64,000 bases of DNA from Saccharopolyspora_C sp047200635 (GCF_047200635.1 NZ_JBJZOI010000006.1:62001-126000), one strand, 5' to 3'. Shown: positions 34,701 through 45,041, numbered from the stretch's first letter. Notes: generated from the sequence alone by a model not told the origin. A program made the numbers and translations.

Positions 34701-37442
34701 TCAGCGCCTGCGGTCGTAGGTGCGGCCGAAGCGCTCGCGGCCGTGGCGCAGCTCGGTGCGCAGCAGGCGCCCGACGGGTTCGACGAGCCGCCGGGCGAGC
34801 TCGTCGACGTCGGTGTCTCCGCCGCCGGAGGCGCCGGGTTCCTGCCCGGGTTCGGGTTCCCGGTGCTGCTTCGGGACGACGGTGACCGGGATTCCGGCGG
34901 GGACGCCGGGGACCTGCGCCTCGGGTTGCTCGTCCTGGGGCGGGGTGGGAGGTGCGGGTGGCGCGGTGCTGCTGCGCTGGATCCGGGACGCGGGCGCGCG
35001 CGAGGCGAGCGGCGGGCGGTCCGCCGGAGCCGCTGGAGTCGCCGGGGCCGGAGTCGCTGAAGTCGCCGGAGCCGCTGTAGCCGGAGTCGCTGGAGCTGCC
35101 GGGGCCGCCGGAGTCGGCGCGGCCGCGGCGGCACCGGGTCCGGTCGCGGGCGGGAGTTCCGCTCGTGCGGGCGAGATCGCGCGCCGCACCGGGTGCGGAC
35201 CCGGGGGGTCGGCCGTGGCGGGTTCGCGGCGCGACCAGCGCAGCGGCGCCACCCGCGCGGGTGGTGGGGAGGCATGGTGCGGGGACTGCCCGGCGAGGCG
35301 GGTCCGGGTGGTCAGCGGTCGCGCCCCGAGCAGCGGCAGGGCGCGCTGCACCGGCGGTGGCGCGGGCCGCCGCCCGGCGGGTGCGGTGCTCGGTCCCAGG
35401 TCTTCGGCGGCGGGAGGAGTCGTCGCGGAGCGCTGGAGCACCTGCTCCGGTGCCGGGTTCGCCGCGCCCGGTCCGGCGGTGGGCAGCGGTGGCCCGGCCG
35501 TCGGTGATGCCGTCAGCCGAGGGGTGGCAGCGGGCTCGGGGGCCGGCGGGTTCGGGCGGACGGGATCGGCCGCCGCGGCGGTCGCGGGCGGGTTCCCGGC
35601 GGGCGGCCGCTGCGCGGCGTCCCGCCGAACCGGGGCGGGTTCGCGCGGTGCGGCGGCCGGGTGCCCGGGGCCCGCGGCGGGGGTGGCCTCGCCGGGAAAC
35701 CGGCGCACGACGGGGGAGTCCTCGGTGTCGCGCGCGGCCGGTGGCGGGGCTGAACGGGGCTCGGCCCGGCCGGTCGTGCGCTGGATCGGCGCGGCGCCGA
35801 GCACCGGTGCCTCGGCGGTCCCGGCTGCGGCTTCACCGCCGCGCGCGCGTTCGGGTGCCGGGGCCGGAGCGCTCGGTGCCGGGTTCGGGGAGTCCGGTGC
35901 CGGTGTGTTCGGCGCCGGAACGTCCGGGTGCCGGGTGCCCTGGGGCGCGTGGCCCTGCCCCGGGCGGGGGGCGGGCGCGCCCGGCGGCGGGAGGCGGTGC
36001 ACCGTCGGCACCTCCGACGACGCGGCGGGCCGGACGATCGGCACGGCCCCTGGCCGCGCGGACCGCCGTTCCGGCTCGTCGGCCGAGGTCCTCCCGGGCC
36101 CGCCCGGCAGCCGCTGCACCCGCGGCGCTCCGCCGAGCAGCGGGGCCGGATCGGACCGCGCCGGGTGCTCCGGGGTGTCGGGGAGCGCCAGGGGCGCGGG
36201 ATCCTCGGACCGGGGGGCCGGGCTCAGCGGGGTCGCCGATTCCGGCAACCGGGCGATCGGCTCGCCGAGCCCGCCGCGCGCGGCGCTCGGCGCGCTGCGC
36301 TGGACCTCGGCGTCCTCGGCGGGGGACCCGTCTCGCCGAGGACGCCGTGCGGTGGTGTTCTGCTGGGGCGGGCCGGGCACCGGCCTCGGGCCCGGATCCG
36401 CCGCCCGCGCCGGTTCGGTCGGCTGCGGCGGGGGTTGCGGAGCGGACGAGCGCGCGAGCGGGCGCTGGGATCCCGCAGGAGCCGGGGTGGCGTCCTGGTG
36501 CAGGGGCACCGCGCCCGTGGGCATCCGCTGCACCGGCTCGCCCAGGCCCGGGCCGAGCTGCGGCGATCCCGCTCGGTCCGCGTCGCCGAGCGCGGGACGG
36601 GTGGTGCCCGAGGTCCGCGCACCCGGTGCGGGCGGCACCGCGTCCGCTTCCCGGGACGTCCGGGTGCGGTCGTCACCGGTGCCCATCCGCCGCACCACCA
36701 GCTCCGCGTCGTCCCCCGCTCCGGGTGGTGCCGCACCCGCGACCGGAAGCCGTTGCACGGCGACCTGATCTGGCGCGGCGGGAGCTGATCCCGGAGCAGC
36801 GGAGGCCGAGGCCGGTTCAGCGCCCGTCGCGGCGGGTGCGGCGGAACCCGGAGCCGGGGCGACCGGGCTCGCCGCCCCGGAGCCGGGAACCGGTGACCTG
36901 GCAGCGGAAACCGGGCCGTCGGCCGCCCGCACCGAGGGCAGCCGGCGCGGGGTGAACCGCGTGACCGGCCGGGCGCGCGTCAGCGGCGGCGCCACCCGGC
37001 GCACCGCGACCCGCTGCACCGGCGCCCCGGCGCCGTCCGGGACCGCAGGAGGGGAATCGGACGCGGCCGGGGGAGCGAGGAAGACCGGGTCGAACTCGGC
37101 GGCGGGGGAGGAATCCGGGCGCACCACGGGAGAACTCGCGCGGGACGCACGCCGCACCGGGTCTCCCGGACCGCGCACGAGCCCGTGCATCACCCCGCCG
37201 GGCGCCTCCGCCGCGAGCCGGTGCCCGAGTCCTCCGGCCAGCACCCCGTGCTGCCGGAACGAGGCCACCGACGACCGGAACCGCGCGGGCCGGATCACTC
37301 CGGCGGGCTCGCCCCGAAGCACGCGCTCCAGCGGAGCGCCGCGCCGCCACTGCCCAGCGGCCTCCGGGGCGGCCGGGGTCCGATCGTCCCGCGTCCGCGC
37401 TTCTCGCCCGAACAGGCGGCGCAACGGGTTCCAGCGGCTCAC
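34701..37442 (-). CDS. Large Pro/Ala-rich disordered protein with recurrent (V/I/L)QR motifs
   Basis: A 913-residue low-complexity protein. The first 100 residues (MSRWNPLRRLFGREARTRDD onward) and the last 50 (VDELARRLVEPVGRLLRTEL, then RHGRERFGRTYDRRR) look structured; between them is a Pro/Ala/Gly-rich region with nine VQR, IQR or LQR tripeptides (VQRVA, VQRLP, VQRMP, VQRSA, VQRLP, IQRTT, LQRSA, VQRAL, IQRSS), plus many VRR. It lies between the two tube genes. No family recognised with certainty; a tape-measure-like or lumen-associated role is one guess, since no other long tape-measure gene is in the locus. GTG start. Confidence 0.7.
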   Translation of the reverse strand: MSRWNPLRRLFGREARTRDDRTPAAPEAAGQWRRGAPLERVLRGEPAGVIRPARFRSSVASFRQHGVLAGGLGHRLAAEAPGGVMHGLVRGPGDPVRRASRASSPVVRPDSSPAAEFDPVFLAPPAASDSPPAVPDGAGAPVQRVAVRRVAPPLTRARPVTRFTPRRLPSVRAADGPVSAARSPVPGSGAASPVAPAPGSAAPAATGAEPASASAAPGSAPAAPDQVAVQRLPVAGAAPPGAGDDAELVVRRMGTGDDRTRTSREADAVPPAPGARTSGTTRPALGDADRAGSPQLGPGLGEPVQRMPTGAVPLHQDATPAPAGSQRPLARSSAPQPPPQPTEPARAADPGPRPVPGPPQQNTTARRPRRDGSPAEDAEVQRSAPSAARGGLGEPIARLPESATPLSPAPRSEDPAPLALPDTPEHPARSDPAPLLGGAPRVQRLPGGPGRTSADEPERRSARPGAVPIVRPAASSEVPTVHRLPPPGAPAPRPGQGHAPQGTRHPDVPAPNTPAPDSPNPAPSAPAPAPERARGGEAAAGTAEAPVLGAAPIQRTTGRAEPRSAPPPAARDTEDSPVVRRFPGEATPAAGPGHPAAAPREPAPVRRDAAQRPPAGNPPATAAAADPVRPNPPAPEPAATPRLTASPTAGPPLPTAGPGAANPAPEQVLQRSATTPPAAEDLGPSTAPAGRRPAPPPVQRALPLLGARPLTTRTRLAGQSPHHASPPPARVAPLRWSRREPATADPPGPHPVRRAISPARAELPPATGPGAAAAAPTPAAPAAPATPATAAPATSATPAPATPAAPADRPPLASRAPASRIQRSSTAPPAPPTPPQDEQPEAQVPGVPAGIPVTVVPKQHREPEPGQEPGASGGGDTDVDELARRLVEPVGRLLRTELRHGRERFGRTYDRRR

Positions 37443-37446
37443 CTGC

Positions 37447-37605
37447 TCACCTGCTCTCGTTCAGCCGCGTGTTGATGCGCGCGATCTCCCGCACCCAGCG
37501 CCGCCGCTCCAGGTGGTCCAGGTCCAGGATCTCCGCGCGCGTCCAGTGGAAGTGGTAGGCGATGTACGCGACCTCCTCGTGCAGCCGGTCGACCGCGTAC
37601 GTCAC
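37447..37605 (-). CDS. Small injection-system assembly protein (DUF6760-like)
   Basis: A 52-residue protein starting MTYAVDRLHEEVAYIAYHFH and ending RINTRLNESR. It is predicted to be alpha-helical and is the kind of short gene found after the tube genes in actinobacterial injection-system loci. The GTG start at 37605 overlaps the previous stop by 4 nt (GTGA), and the following gene starts 4 bp after its stop, so it is a real operon member despite its size. Role unknown, probably assembly chaperone or tube-cap contact. Confidence 0.8.
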   Translation of the reverse strand: MTYAVDRLHEEVAYIAYHFHWTRAEILDLDHLERRRWVREIARINTRLNESR

Positions 37606-38066
37606 GATTCCCCCAGGCCATCACCGGCCAGGTCGATCTCGAACGACGTCCGGCAGGACGGGCAGGTCACCCCGGCGCGGGTGTGGCCCTCGCTGTTGAT
37701 GCGGCGGTAGAAGTCCTGCAGGAACGCGATGTCGGTGGCGTACATGTTCTCGACGAGGCCCGAGTGCACGTCGGTGAGATCGCCGAGCTGGGTGATCACC
37801 TGGCTCAGCAGCACCACGCTCAGGTAGGCCGGGTTCTCCTTGACGCGCAGGTCGATCTGCGGGCGCAGCTCGTCGCGGGCCGTCGCCAGCCGCATCCGCC
37901 CGTGCCGGTGCAGCGTGCCGTCGGTGTGCCGGTAGCCGCGCGGCAGCTCGAACTCGAACTCGTCGTGCTGCGCCTGCGGCGGCGGGCGCTCGGCGGTGTC
38001 CGCGGCCGCGCCCGGGCCCCTGCCGAGCTGGTCGAGGTCGCCGAGCGAGTTGATCCGCCGCCTCAT
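37602..38066 (-). CDS. Injection-system assembly protein with CxxC motif
   Basis: A 154-residue protein. The middle (EFELPRGYRHTDGTLHRHGR, then MRLATARDELRPQIDLRVKE) and LSQVITQLGDLTDVHSGLVE resemble phage-tail assembly proteins found after tube genes in injection-system loci. The C-terminus has a CPSC pair (GVTCPSCRTSFEIDL) that may be half of a zinc site. It overlaps the tube gene by 4 nt and the DUF6760-like gene by 4 nt. Confidence 0.78.
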   Translation of the reverse strand: MRRRINSLGDLDQLGRGPGAAADTAERPPPQAQHDEFEFELPRGYRHTDGTLHRHGRMRLATARDELRPQIDLRVKENPAYLSVVLLSQVITQLGDLTDVHSGLVENMYATDIAFLQDFYRRINSEGHTRAGVTCPSCRTSFEIDLAGDGLGES

Positions 38067-38503
38067 TCGACCTCGATCCGCTCGAAGGTGACGGTGGCCT
38101 TCTCGGTGGCGGCGTTGGACTCGCCCGCGTTGAGGTCCGGGCCCTCCCACTTGCTGATCCAGGCGTCGTAGAGCTGGATGCGCCGCACCGTGGAGCCGTT
38201 GGGCTCCATCACCTCGATGGTGAGGTTCTCCCGGGCGTCCTCGACCTCGCCATCGTTGATCGTCTTCTTGATCCACTCGGTGAACTCGGAGCTCTTGTCC
38301 ATGCCGCGGGTGATGGTGACCTCGCCGCCCTTGTGCCCGCCGGGCTGCTTCTTGTTCATCATCTTGCCGGTCTCGGTGACCTGCTGGGTCTCGACCACGT
38401 CCTGCTCCACCACGAGACCGCTGATCTCCTTGATGGACTCGACCGTCACACCGCCCAGCTGCACGCCGAACCGGTGGACGGAGAGGCTGTCGCCTTCTGC
38501 CAT
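38063..38503 (-). CDS. Inner tube protein of the contractile injection system
   Basis: A 146-residue Hcp/gp19-family tube protein: MAEGDSLSVHRFGVQLGGVT, IKEISGLVVEQDVVETQQVT, and the long tube loop GGEVTITRGMDKSSEFTEWI. Hexamers stack to form the tube through which cargo is held or passed. It follows the sheath gene by 26 bp, the typical sheath-tube order, and overlaps the next gene by 4 nt. Confidence 0.93.
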   Translation of the reverse strand: MAEGDSLSVHRFGVQLGGVTVESIKEISGLVVEQDVVETQQVTETGKMMNKKQPGGHKGGEVTITRGMDKSSEFTEWIKKTINDGEVEDARENLTIEVMEPNGSTVRRIQLYDAWISKWEGPDLNAGESNAATEKATVTFERIEVE

Positions 38504-38529
38504 GACTTCAACGCCTTCCGGTCAGGGGA

Positions 38530-40050
<1,521 letters not shown>

Positions 40051-40358
40051 GTTCGCTCCTTCGCTGCGGCGTCCGTGCACTCAGGAGCCTCGCGACCGCA
40101 CGACCGCGCGACCAGGTCCACCCGACCTCCACCGAGGGCAGCACCGGTGCCTTCCGGGGCAGCCCCGCACTGCCCGGGCAGGCACCGGGCGCCCGACTGC
40201 ACCGGCACCGGGCGCGCCCCTCGGCCGCGACCGTCCCGGCCCGCACCGTCCTCGACCTGGTGGGGAAACCTCGGTGCCCGCCGAGTTGCCCGATCGACCC
40301 TTGTCCTGGGAACGGGGCCCGGTTGGATGAGGTCAGCGATCCTGCGAGGAGCCCGGCC
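40051..40358. promoter_or_regulatory. Divergent promoter region between sheath operon and effector gene
   Basis: 308 bp without a gene. It must hold the promoter of the sheath operon (minus) and of the candidate effector (plus). Each side has a ribosome site (GAAGGAG and GAGGAG) but I could not place convincing -10 boxes. Confidence 0.45.
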
Positions 40359-41756
40359 ATGCCGATGCGCGATCACTCCCACGACCGGCCACGCGGCGCT
40401 GAGCGGTCCGGTCGAGGGGCCACCGCGCCCCGCTGCGCGCCTTCGCCGGGCACCGCCCCCGGCGCCGAGGTGCTGCGCTTGCAGCGGCTCGTGGGCAACG
40501 ACGCCGTGGCGCGGATCTTCGACCGCCCGGAGCACCGCGCGGAGCGCGGGAGCGGTGCGGGGATCGCGGTCGCCCGGATGATGAGCGTCGCGGCGTTCAA
40601 CGACCAGATCCAGCAGCACCGGAGGGGCAAGAAGATCCTCCCGGTGCAGCAGGCGCTCGCCGAGTACCACGCGCTGAGCGTCGAGGACTACGAGGGCAGG
40701 AGCGCCAAGCTGGAGCTGCTCCAGCGAACGATCACGACCTACCTGGAGCGGTCCAAGACGAAGGAGCACCGGGAGGCCGTCGAACAGCTCAGCTCCGAGG
40801 CGGGGCGGGAACCCGCCCTCAAGCTGGGCAAGCTCCTCCGGATGGCGCGGCGCCACGAAGCGGTGTACCGACGGCTCCTGGAGGTGAAAGCGCGACCCGA
40901 CGCGGTGGAACAGGTTCGGCTCCTGCAGCGGGCGCACGACGAAGTGCTGGCGCTCACCTCGGCGGAGCAGGACGACGATCTCGGCCTCATCGGCGTCGGC
41001 GTGCTCGATTGGATCACCCAGATCGCCGGGAAGATGATCACCACCGGGAACGCGGCGCAGCAGCACCGCCTCGGCGAGGGCGACGTGGACAAGCTCGCCG
41101 AGATGGCCGCCGACGACGCGGTGCCGGACGTCACCCGGAACATCCTGCGGGAGCTGCTCGCGAACCGGGGGATCATCGACTACCGGAGCGGTACGCCGGG
41201 CACGACGTTGTCGAGCGATCCGGAAGGCCGCAAGTACACCCTGAAGAACCTGGCCGGCCAGCCGTTGGGGACTCCGGAGCGGTTGGGTTCCCTGGCCCAC
41301 GAGCTCACCCACGTGAGCGCGGGAGAGGCCTACGAGAACACCCCGGTCCTGCTGCTGCTCCGCAGGAACCTGGGAGATGACGAGATCAGGGACGTGGTCA
41401 GGCAGCGCTCGGAGGTGCTCGATCGCCTGAACGCGCTCGTGGACGCCCATCCGGGGCTGGATCCGCAGCGGGTCGAGACGATCAAGTGGAAGCTCTCCTA
41501 CGGCGGCTCCGGCGGCAAGGTCGAGACGTACGCCCAGAACTACCTCCGGGCGGGGAAGATCGACCAGCCGACATACGACGCGCTGCTCCGCTACGAGAAC
41601 CTCGCCGCTCCCCGCAGCGGCGTTCTCGTCGAGTTCGACACCGTGCTCAACCAGCTGCTGGTGTGGTTCCACCTGTGGGGGATCGATCAGCGCTCCGAGC
41701 TGTACGGGTTCACCCTCCGCGCGGCGGAGCGCCAGCGGCGCGAGCGCCGGGGGTGA
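40359..41756 (+). CDS. Candidate injection-system cargo: HEXXH metalloprotease-like protein
   Basis: A 465-residue protein on the strand opposite to the machine. Residues 38-53 (VLRLQRLVGNDAVARI) are nearly the same as the leader of the DUF4157 protein next door, at the same residue number. The rest is mostly helical (about 80-250) and has HELTH at 314-318 (GSLAHELTHVSAGEAYENTP), the zinc-binding motif of a metallopeptidase; the third ligand may be one of the Glu residues just after it. No signal peptide. ATG at 40359 follows GAGGAG; ATG 40365 is possible. I infer it is a toxin or effector carried by the system; target unknown. Confidence 0.7.
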   Translation: MPMRDHSHDRPRGAERSGRGATAPRCAPSPGTAPGAEVLRLQRLVGNDAVARIFDRPEHRAERGSGAGIAVARMMSVAAFNDQIQQHRRGKKILPVQQALAEYHALSVEDYEGRSAKLELLQRTITTYLERSKTKEHREAVEQLSSEAGREPALKLGKLLRMARRHEAVYRRLLEVKARPDAVEQVRLLQRAHDEVLALTSAEQDDDLGLIGVGVLDWITQIAGKMITTGNAAQQHRLGEGDVDKLAEMAADDAVPDVTRNILRELLANRGIIDYRSGTPGTTLSSDPEGRKYTLKNLAGQPLGTPERLGSLAHELTHVSAGEAYENTPVLLLLRRNLGDDEIRDVVRQRSEVLDRLNALVDAHPGLDPQRVETIKWKLSYGGSGGKVETYAQNYLRAGKIDQPTYDALLRYENLAAPRSGVLVEFDTVLNQLLVWFHLWGIDQRSELYGFTLRAAERQRRERRG

Positions 41757-41874
41757 TGCCCGGTGGAGGGACGGCACCGGCCCCGGGATTGCCCGGTGGT
41801 GTGCCCCTCCGGGCATTCCCGGTGGGCCCGCGCGACCGGTACGACGGGTGCACCCGCCTGAGCGAGGAGGAGCG

Positions 41875-42471
41875 ATGCGAGAGCGTCATGACCACGAGGC
41901 CGCGAAGACCGCGTCCGGGGCCGAGCGCAAGCGCGTCGATCCGGTCCGCACCGCGGGGAGCCCGGTGTCCGGCGTCGCGGCGAGCGTGCTCCGCCTGCAG
42001 CGGACCCTGGGCAACGCCGCGGTGGCCCGGATGGTCGAGCAGGCCCGGGACGAGGCAGCGGTGCAGCGGTTCGCGGACGAACCCGTGCAGCGGTCCTCCG
42101 TGCGCAGCGTGCTCAGCTCGTCCGGGAAGCCGATGGAGGAGCCGGTGCGGCAGGAGATGGAGTCGAGGCTCGGCGCGGACTTCTCCGACGTCCGGGTGCA
42201 CACGGGTGCCACCGCGCAGCGCTCCGCCGCCGAGATCGGGGCGCGCGCCTACACCTCCGGCAACGACGTCGTGCTCGGCTCCGGCGCCTCGGACAAGCAC
42301 ACCCTCGCCCACGAGCTCACCCACGTCATCCAGCAGCGCTCCGGGCCGGTCGCGGGCACCGACAGCGGCGACGGCCTCAAGATCTCCGATCCGTCGGACC
42401 GCTTCGAGCGCGCGGCGGAGGACAACGCCCGCCGGGTGATGCGCGGCCCGGAGGGCGAGCGGGAGTCCTGA
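41875..42471 (+). CDS. DUF4157 (eCIS core domain) protein
   Basis: A 198-residue protein. After a charged N-terminus it has the leader VLRLQRTLGNAAVARM (38-53), two VQR tripeptides (63-65 and 71-73), then the DUF4157 domain (about residues 75-155): LGADFSDVRVHTGATAQRSA and TLAHELTHVIQQRSG, with HELTH at 146-150. DUF4157 is the domain most tightly linked with eCIS loci and is thought to aid cargo loading. Start ATG at 41875 is set by GGAGGAGC. Its stop abuts that of the convergent VOC gene. Confidence 0.88.
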   Translation: MRERHDHEAAKTASGAERKRVDPVRTAGSPVSGVAASVLRLQRTLGNAAVARMVEQARDEAAVQRFADEPVQRSSVRSVLSSSGKPMEEPVRQEMESRLGADFSDVRVHTGATAQRSAAEIGARAYTSGNDVVLGSGASDKHTLAHELTHVIQQRSGPVAGTDSGDGLKISDPSDRFERAAEDNARRVMRGPEGERES

Positions 42472-42906
42472 TCAGCCGAGCGGCTGGGCCAGCGAGACGA
42501 TGATGCCCGCGGGGCCGCGCACGTAGCAGAGGCGGTAGGCGTCCTCGTACTGCTCGATCGTCCCGAGCAGCGCACCGCCGTGCTCGCGCAGCCGATGCGC
42601 GGTGTCGTCCACGTCGTCGACGGCGAACATGACGCTGCGCAGCCCCATCGCGTTGGGCGGGGCGGGCTCGCCGCCGACCGCGGCCGGTTCGCGGAACCTC
42701 GTCAGCTCCAGCCGGCCGTGCCCGTCGGGAGTCCGCATCATCACGATCTCGACCCGCACACCGTCGATCCCGTTGATCCGGTCCACCCACGCCCCCTCGA
42801 CCGGGGCGCGACCCTCCACCTCCATCCCGAGCTCGGTGAAGAACCCGATCGCCGCGTCGAGGTCCTCGACGACGACCCCGACGTGATCCATCCGCAGGAC
42901 GCCCAT
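42472..42906 (-). CDS. VOC-family protein
   Basis: A 144-residue single VOC protein: MDHVGVVVEDLDAAIGFFTE at residues 6-25, GVRVEIVMMRTPDGHGRLEL, VMFAVDDVDDTAHRLREHGG and a C-terminal LCYVRGPAGIIVSLAQ. Two ATGs (42906 and 42891) are possible. It sits within the injection locus but its family has no known role there, so it may be a bystander. Confidence 0.85.
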   Translation of the reverse strand: MGVLRMDHVGVVVEDLDAAIGFFTELGMEVEGRAPVEGAWVDRINGIDGVRVEIVMMRTPDGHGRLELTRFREPAAVGGEPAPPNAMGLRSVMFAVDDVDDTAHRLREHGGALLGTIEQYEDAYRLCYVRGPAGIIVSLAQPLG

Positions 42907-43061
42907 GCGATGACGGTAGGCGGTGCGGCGGAACAGCGGTACTCGCGGAGCGAGGGCGCCGGGGCCCGCCGGCCGATCGCCGGACCGGCGGCGCGCGGCC
43001 GGTGCCGGCGCGGCAGCGGACGCGCCGGGGAGTTCGCCGCCGGGCCCGGACGGCCGATCGC

Positions 43062-45041
43062 CTACCCGCCCCCGCCGAAGTCGGCGTCCAGGACCAATCT
43101 GCCGAGCTTCGCGTACTCCTGGCGGATCGCCGCGAGGAGGTCTTCCATCGACACCGCTCTGCCCGCTTCGGCGGCCAGGTAGGCGGCGGTGACGGCGCAG
43201 GCCCGGATGGAGCCACCGGCGAGTTCGAAGCGGTCGGCGCAGCGGTCCAGGTCCAGGTCGTCGGCCCGGGGAAGGGCGTCGCCGAGGCAGCGGTCCCACA
43301 GCGCCCGCCGCTGCGCCGGTCCGGGCACGGGGAAGTCGGCGATCACGTCCAGGCGGCGGGTGAAGGCCTCGTCCAGGTTCGCCCGCAGGTTCGTGGTGAG
43401 GATCGCGATGCCGTCGAAGGATTCCATGCGCTGCAGCAGGTACGCCGATTCGACGTTGGCGTAGCGGTCGTGGGCGTCCTTGACCTGGGAGCGCTTGCCG
43501 AAGATCGCGTCGGCCTCGTCGAACAGCAGGACGCCGTTCACCCCCACCGCCTCGGTGAAGATGCGCTCCAGGTTCTTCTCCGTCTCGCCCACGTACTTGT
43601 CGACCACCGCGGACAGGTCGACGACGTAGAGGTCCACGCCCAGCTCGTCCGCGACGACCTCGGCGGACATGGTCTTGCCGGTGCCGGACTCGCCCGCGAA
43701 CAGGGCCATCACGCCGCGTCCTCGTCCGCCGCCGGGGCGCATCCGCCACTCGCCGAGGACGCGGTCCCGGTGCCGGGCCCGGATCGACAGCTCCGCCAGG
43801 GAGCGGAGGGTCGGCGCGGGAAGCACGAGATCGTCCCGGCGCACGGCGGGGACGATCCGGCGGGCCAGGCGTTCCAACCCCGCGCCGTTCTGCGCGCGCA
43901 CGCCCGCGCGCACGTCCTCGGCGGTCACCGGGCGGGCCTCGAAGCGCGCCCGGCGGATCGCGACCGAGGCCGCCCGGCGCACCTGCTCGGTGCTGAGGCG
44001 GTAGGCCGGGAGGTGCTCCGCCCCCTCCGGCGGGGCGCCTCCGGCGCGGGCGAAGGCCTGCTCCCACTGGCGGGAGCGCAGCGCGGCGTCCGGTTCCGGC
44101 AGCGCCACCTCGACCGGGGATTCCCGCGACCAGGACGGATCCCACGAGCGGGAACCGTGCAGCAGCAGGGGAATTCCGGAATCCGTCAACCGCCGCAGCT
44201 GGGCGGGAGCGGCCACGGAGTCCACCGGGCCGAGGACCAGTCCCGCCCGGCGCAGCCGGACCTCCCGCACCAGCTCGGCGATCGGGAAGTCCGCGTCCAG
44301 GGCGGCGGGGTCCAGGACCAGCGCCGCTCGCCCGCTCGCGCCGAGCGCGTCCAGCGCCCACCGCTCGGCCTCCTCCGAGCCGCGCAGGTGCACCGCCCCG
44401 GCTCCCGAGTCCAGACCCGCCGCCAGCCGCTTCACCAGCTCCCCGGACGCCTCGGTCACCCCCGCGACCACCCGCACCGGGCCCGTCAGCGACGGATCGA
44501 GGGCGTCCTCCCCGAGCAGGTGGCCCACCACGCGGTCCGGGACCCGCAGCGGGCGCGACAGCAGCGGGCGCTCCGGCTCGCGAACCTCCAGCAGACCTCC
44601 CGCCACCAGCGGCGAACCGGGGGAGAAGCGGAAGCGGTCCGCCCCGGCCGTCGGCATCCCGCACAGCTCCAGGGCGAGCCCGACCGTCGCGTGCCTGCGG
44701 GTGACGTCGTCGTTGAGGTAGCCGTACAGGCGCTCGAAGCGCGGGTCCAGCTCCGGGGCCAGGGCGATGAGCAGGAACTCGGCCGCCCCGGCGTCCAACG
44801 AGAAATCCGCAGCCAGGCGGGCCGCCCGCGAACCCCCCTCGACCTCCGCGACCGGCTCGGCGGTCCCGGCCGTCCACGCCGGGGACGGCGTGGCGAGAAC
44901 CTCGCGCACCAGTTCCTCGGTCAGGTACAGGCCCCGGTACGGGTCGTCGCGGTCCGGGCCGGTGCGGGCGTCGACCGCCGCGCGCACCCGCCGTTCGAGC
45001 GCGGCCAGCCGTTCCCACAGCGGCGGGTCGCCGACCGTCAT
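43062..45041 (-). CDS. AAA+ ATPase of the injection system (Pvc15/Afp15-like)
   Basis: A 659-residue protein. The C-terminal 260 residues form an AAA domain with Walker A AGESGTGKT, Walker B GVLLFDEADAIFG and the arginine-finger helix region AFTRRLDVIADFPVPGPAQR. The N-terminal 380 residues are a large winged-helix/helical region found in Pvc15-type ATPases. In Afp/PVC this ATPase is needed for assembly or cargo loading. Start ATG at 45041 overlaps the DUF4255 stop by 4 nt. Confidence 0.9.
   Translation of the reverse strand: MTVGDPPLWERLAALERRVRAAVDARTGPDRDDPYRGLYLTEELVREVLATPSPAWTAGTAEPVAEVEGGSRAARLAADFSLDAGAAEFLLIALAPELDPRFERLYGYLNDDVTRRHATVGLALELCGMPTAGADRFRFSPGSPLVAGGLLEVREPERPLLSRPLRVPDRVVGHLLGEDALDPSLTGPVRVVAGVTEASGELVKRLAAGLDSGAGAVHLRGSEEAERWALDALGASGRAALVLDPAALDADFPIAELVREVRLRRAGLVLGPVDSVAAPAQLRRLTDSGIPLLLHGSRSWDPSWSRESPVEVALPEPDAALRSRQWEQAFARAGGAPPEGAEHLPAYRLSTEQVRRAASVAIRRARFEARPVTAEDVRAGVRAQNGAGLERLARRIVPAVRRDDLVLPAPTLRSLAELSIRARHRDRVLGEWRMRPGGGRGRGVMALFAGESGTGKTMSAEVVADELGVDLYVVDLSAVVDKYVGETEKNLERIFTEAVGVNGVLLFDEADAIFGKRSQVKDAHDRYANVESAYLLQRMESFDGIAILTTNLRANLDEAFTRRLDVIADFPVPGPAQRRALWDRCLGDALPRADDLDLDRCADRFELAGGSIRACAVTAAYLAAEAGRAVSMEDLLAAIRQEYAKLGRLVLDADFGGGG

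Noticed and set aside
40359..41756. The HEXXH protein as a secreted protease of its own.
   Set aside because: No signal peptide or lipobox is present, and its N-terminal leader matches the injection-system companion protein instead.
41756..41816. Imperfect inverted repeat (ATGCCCGG / CCGGGCAT with a bulged extension) after the effector gene.
   Set aside because: The stem is interrupted and overlaps the stop codon; too weak to call a terminator.
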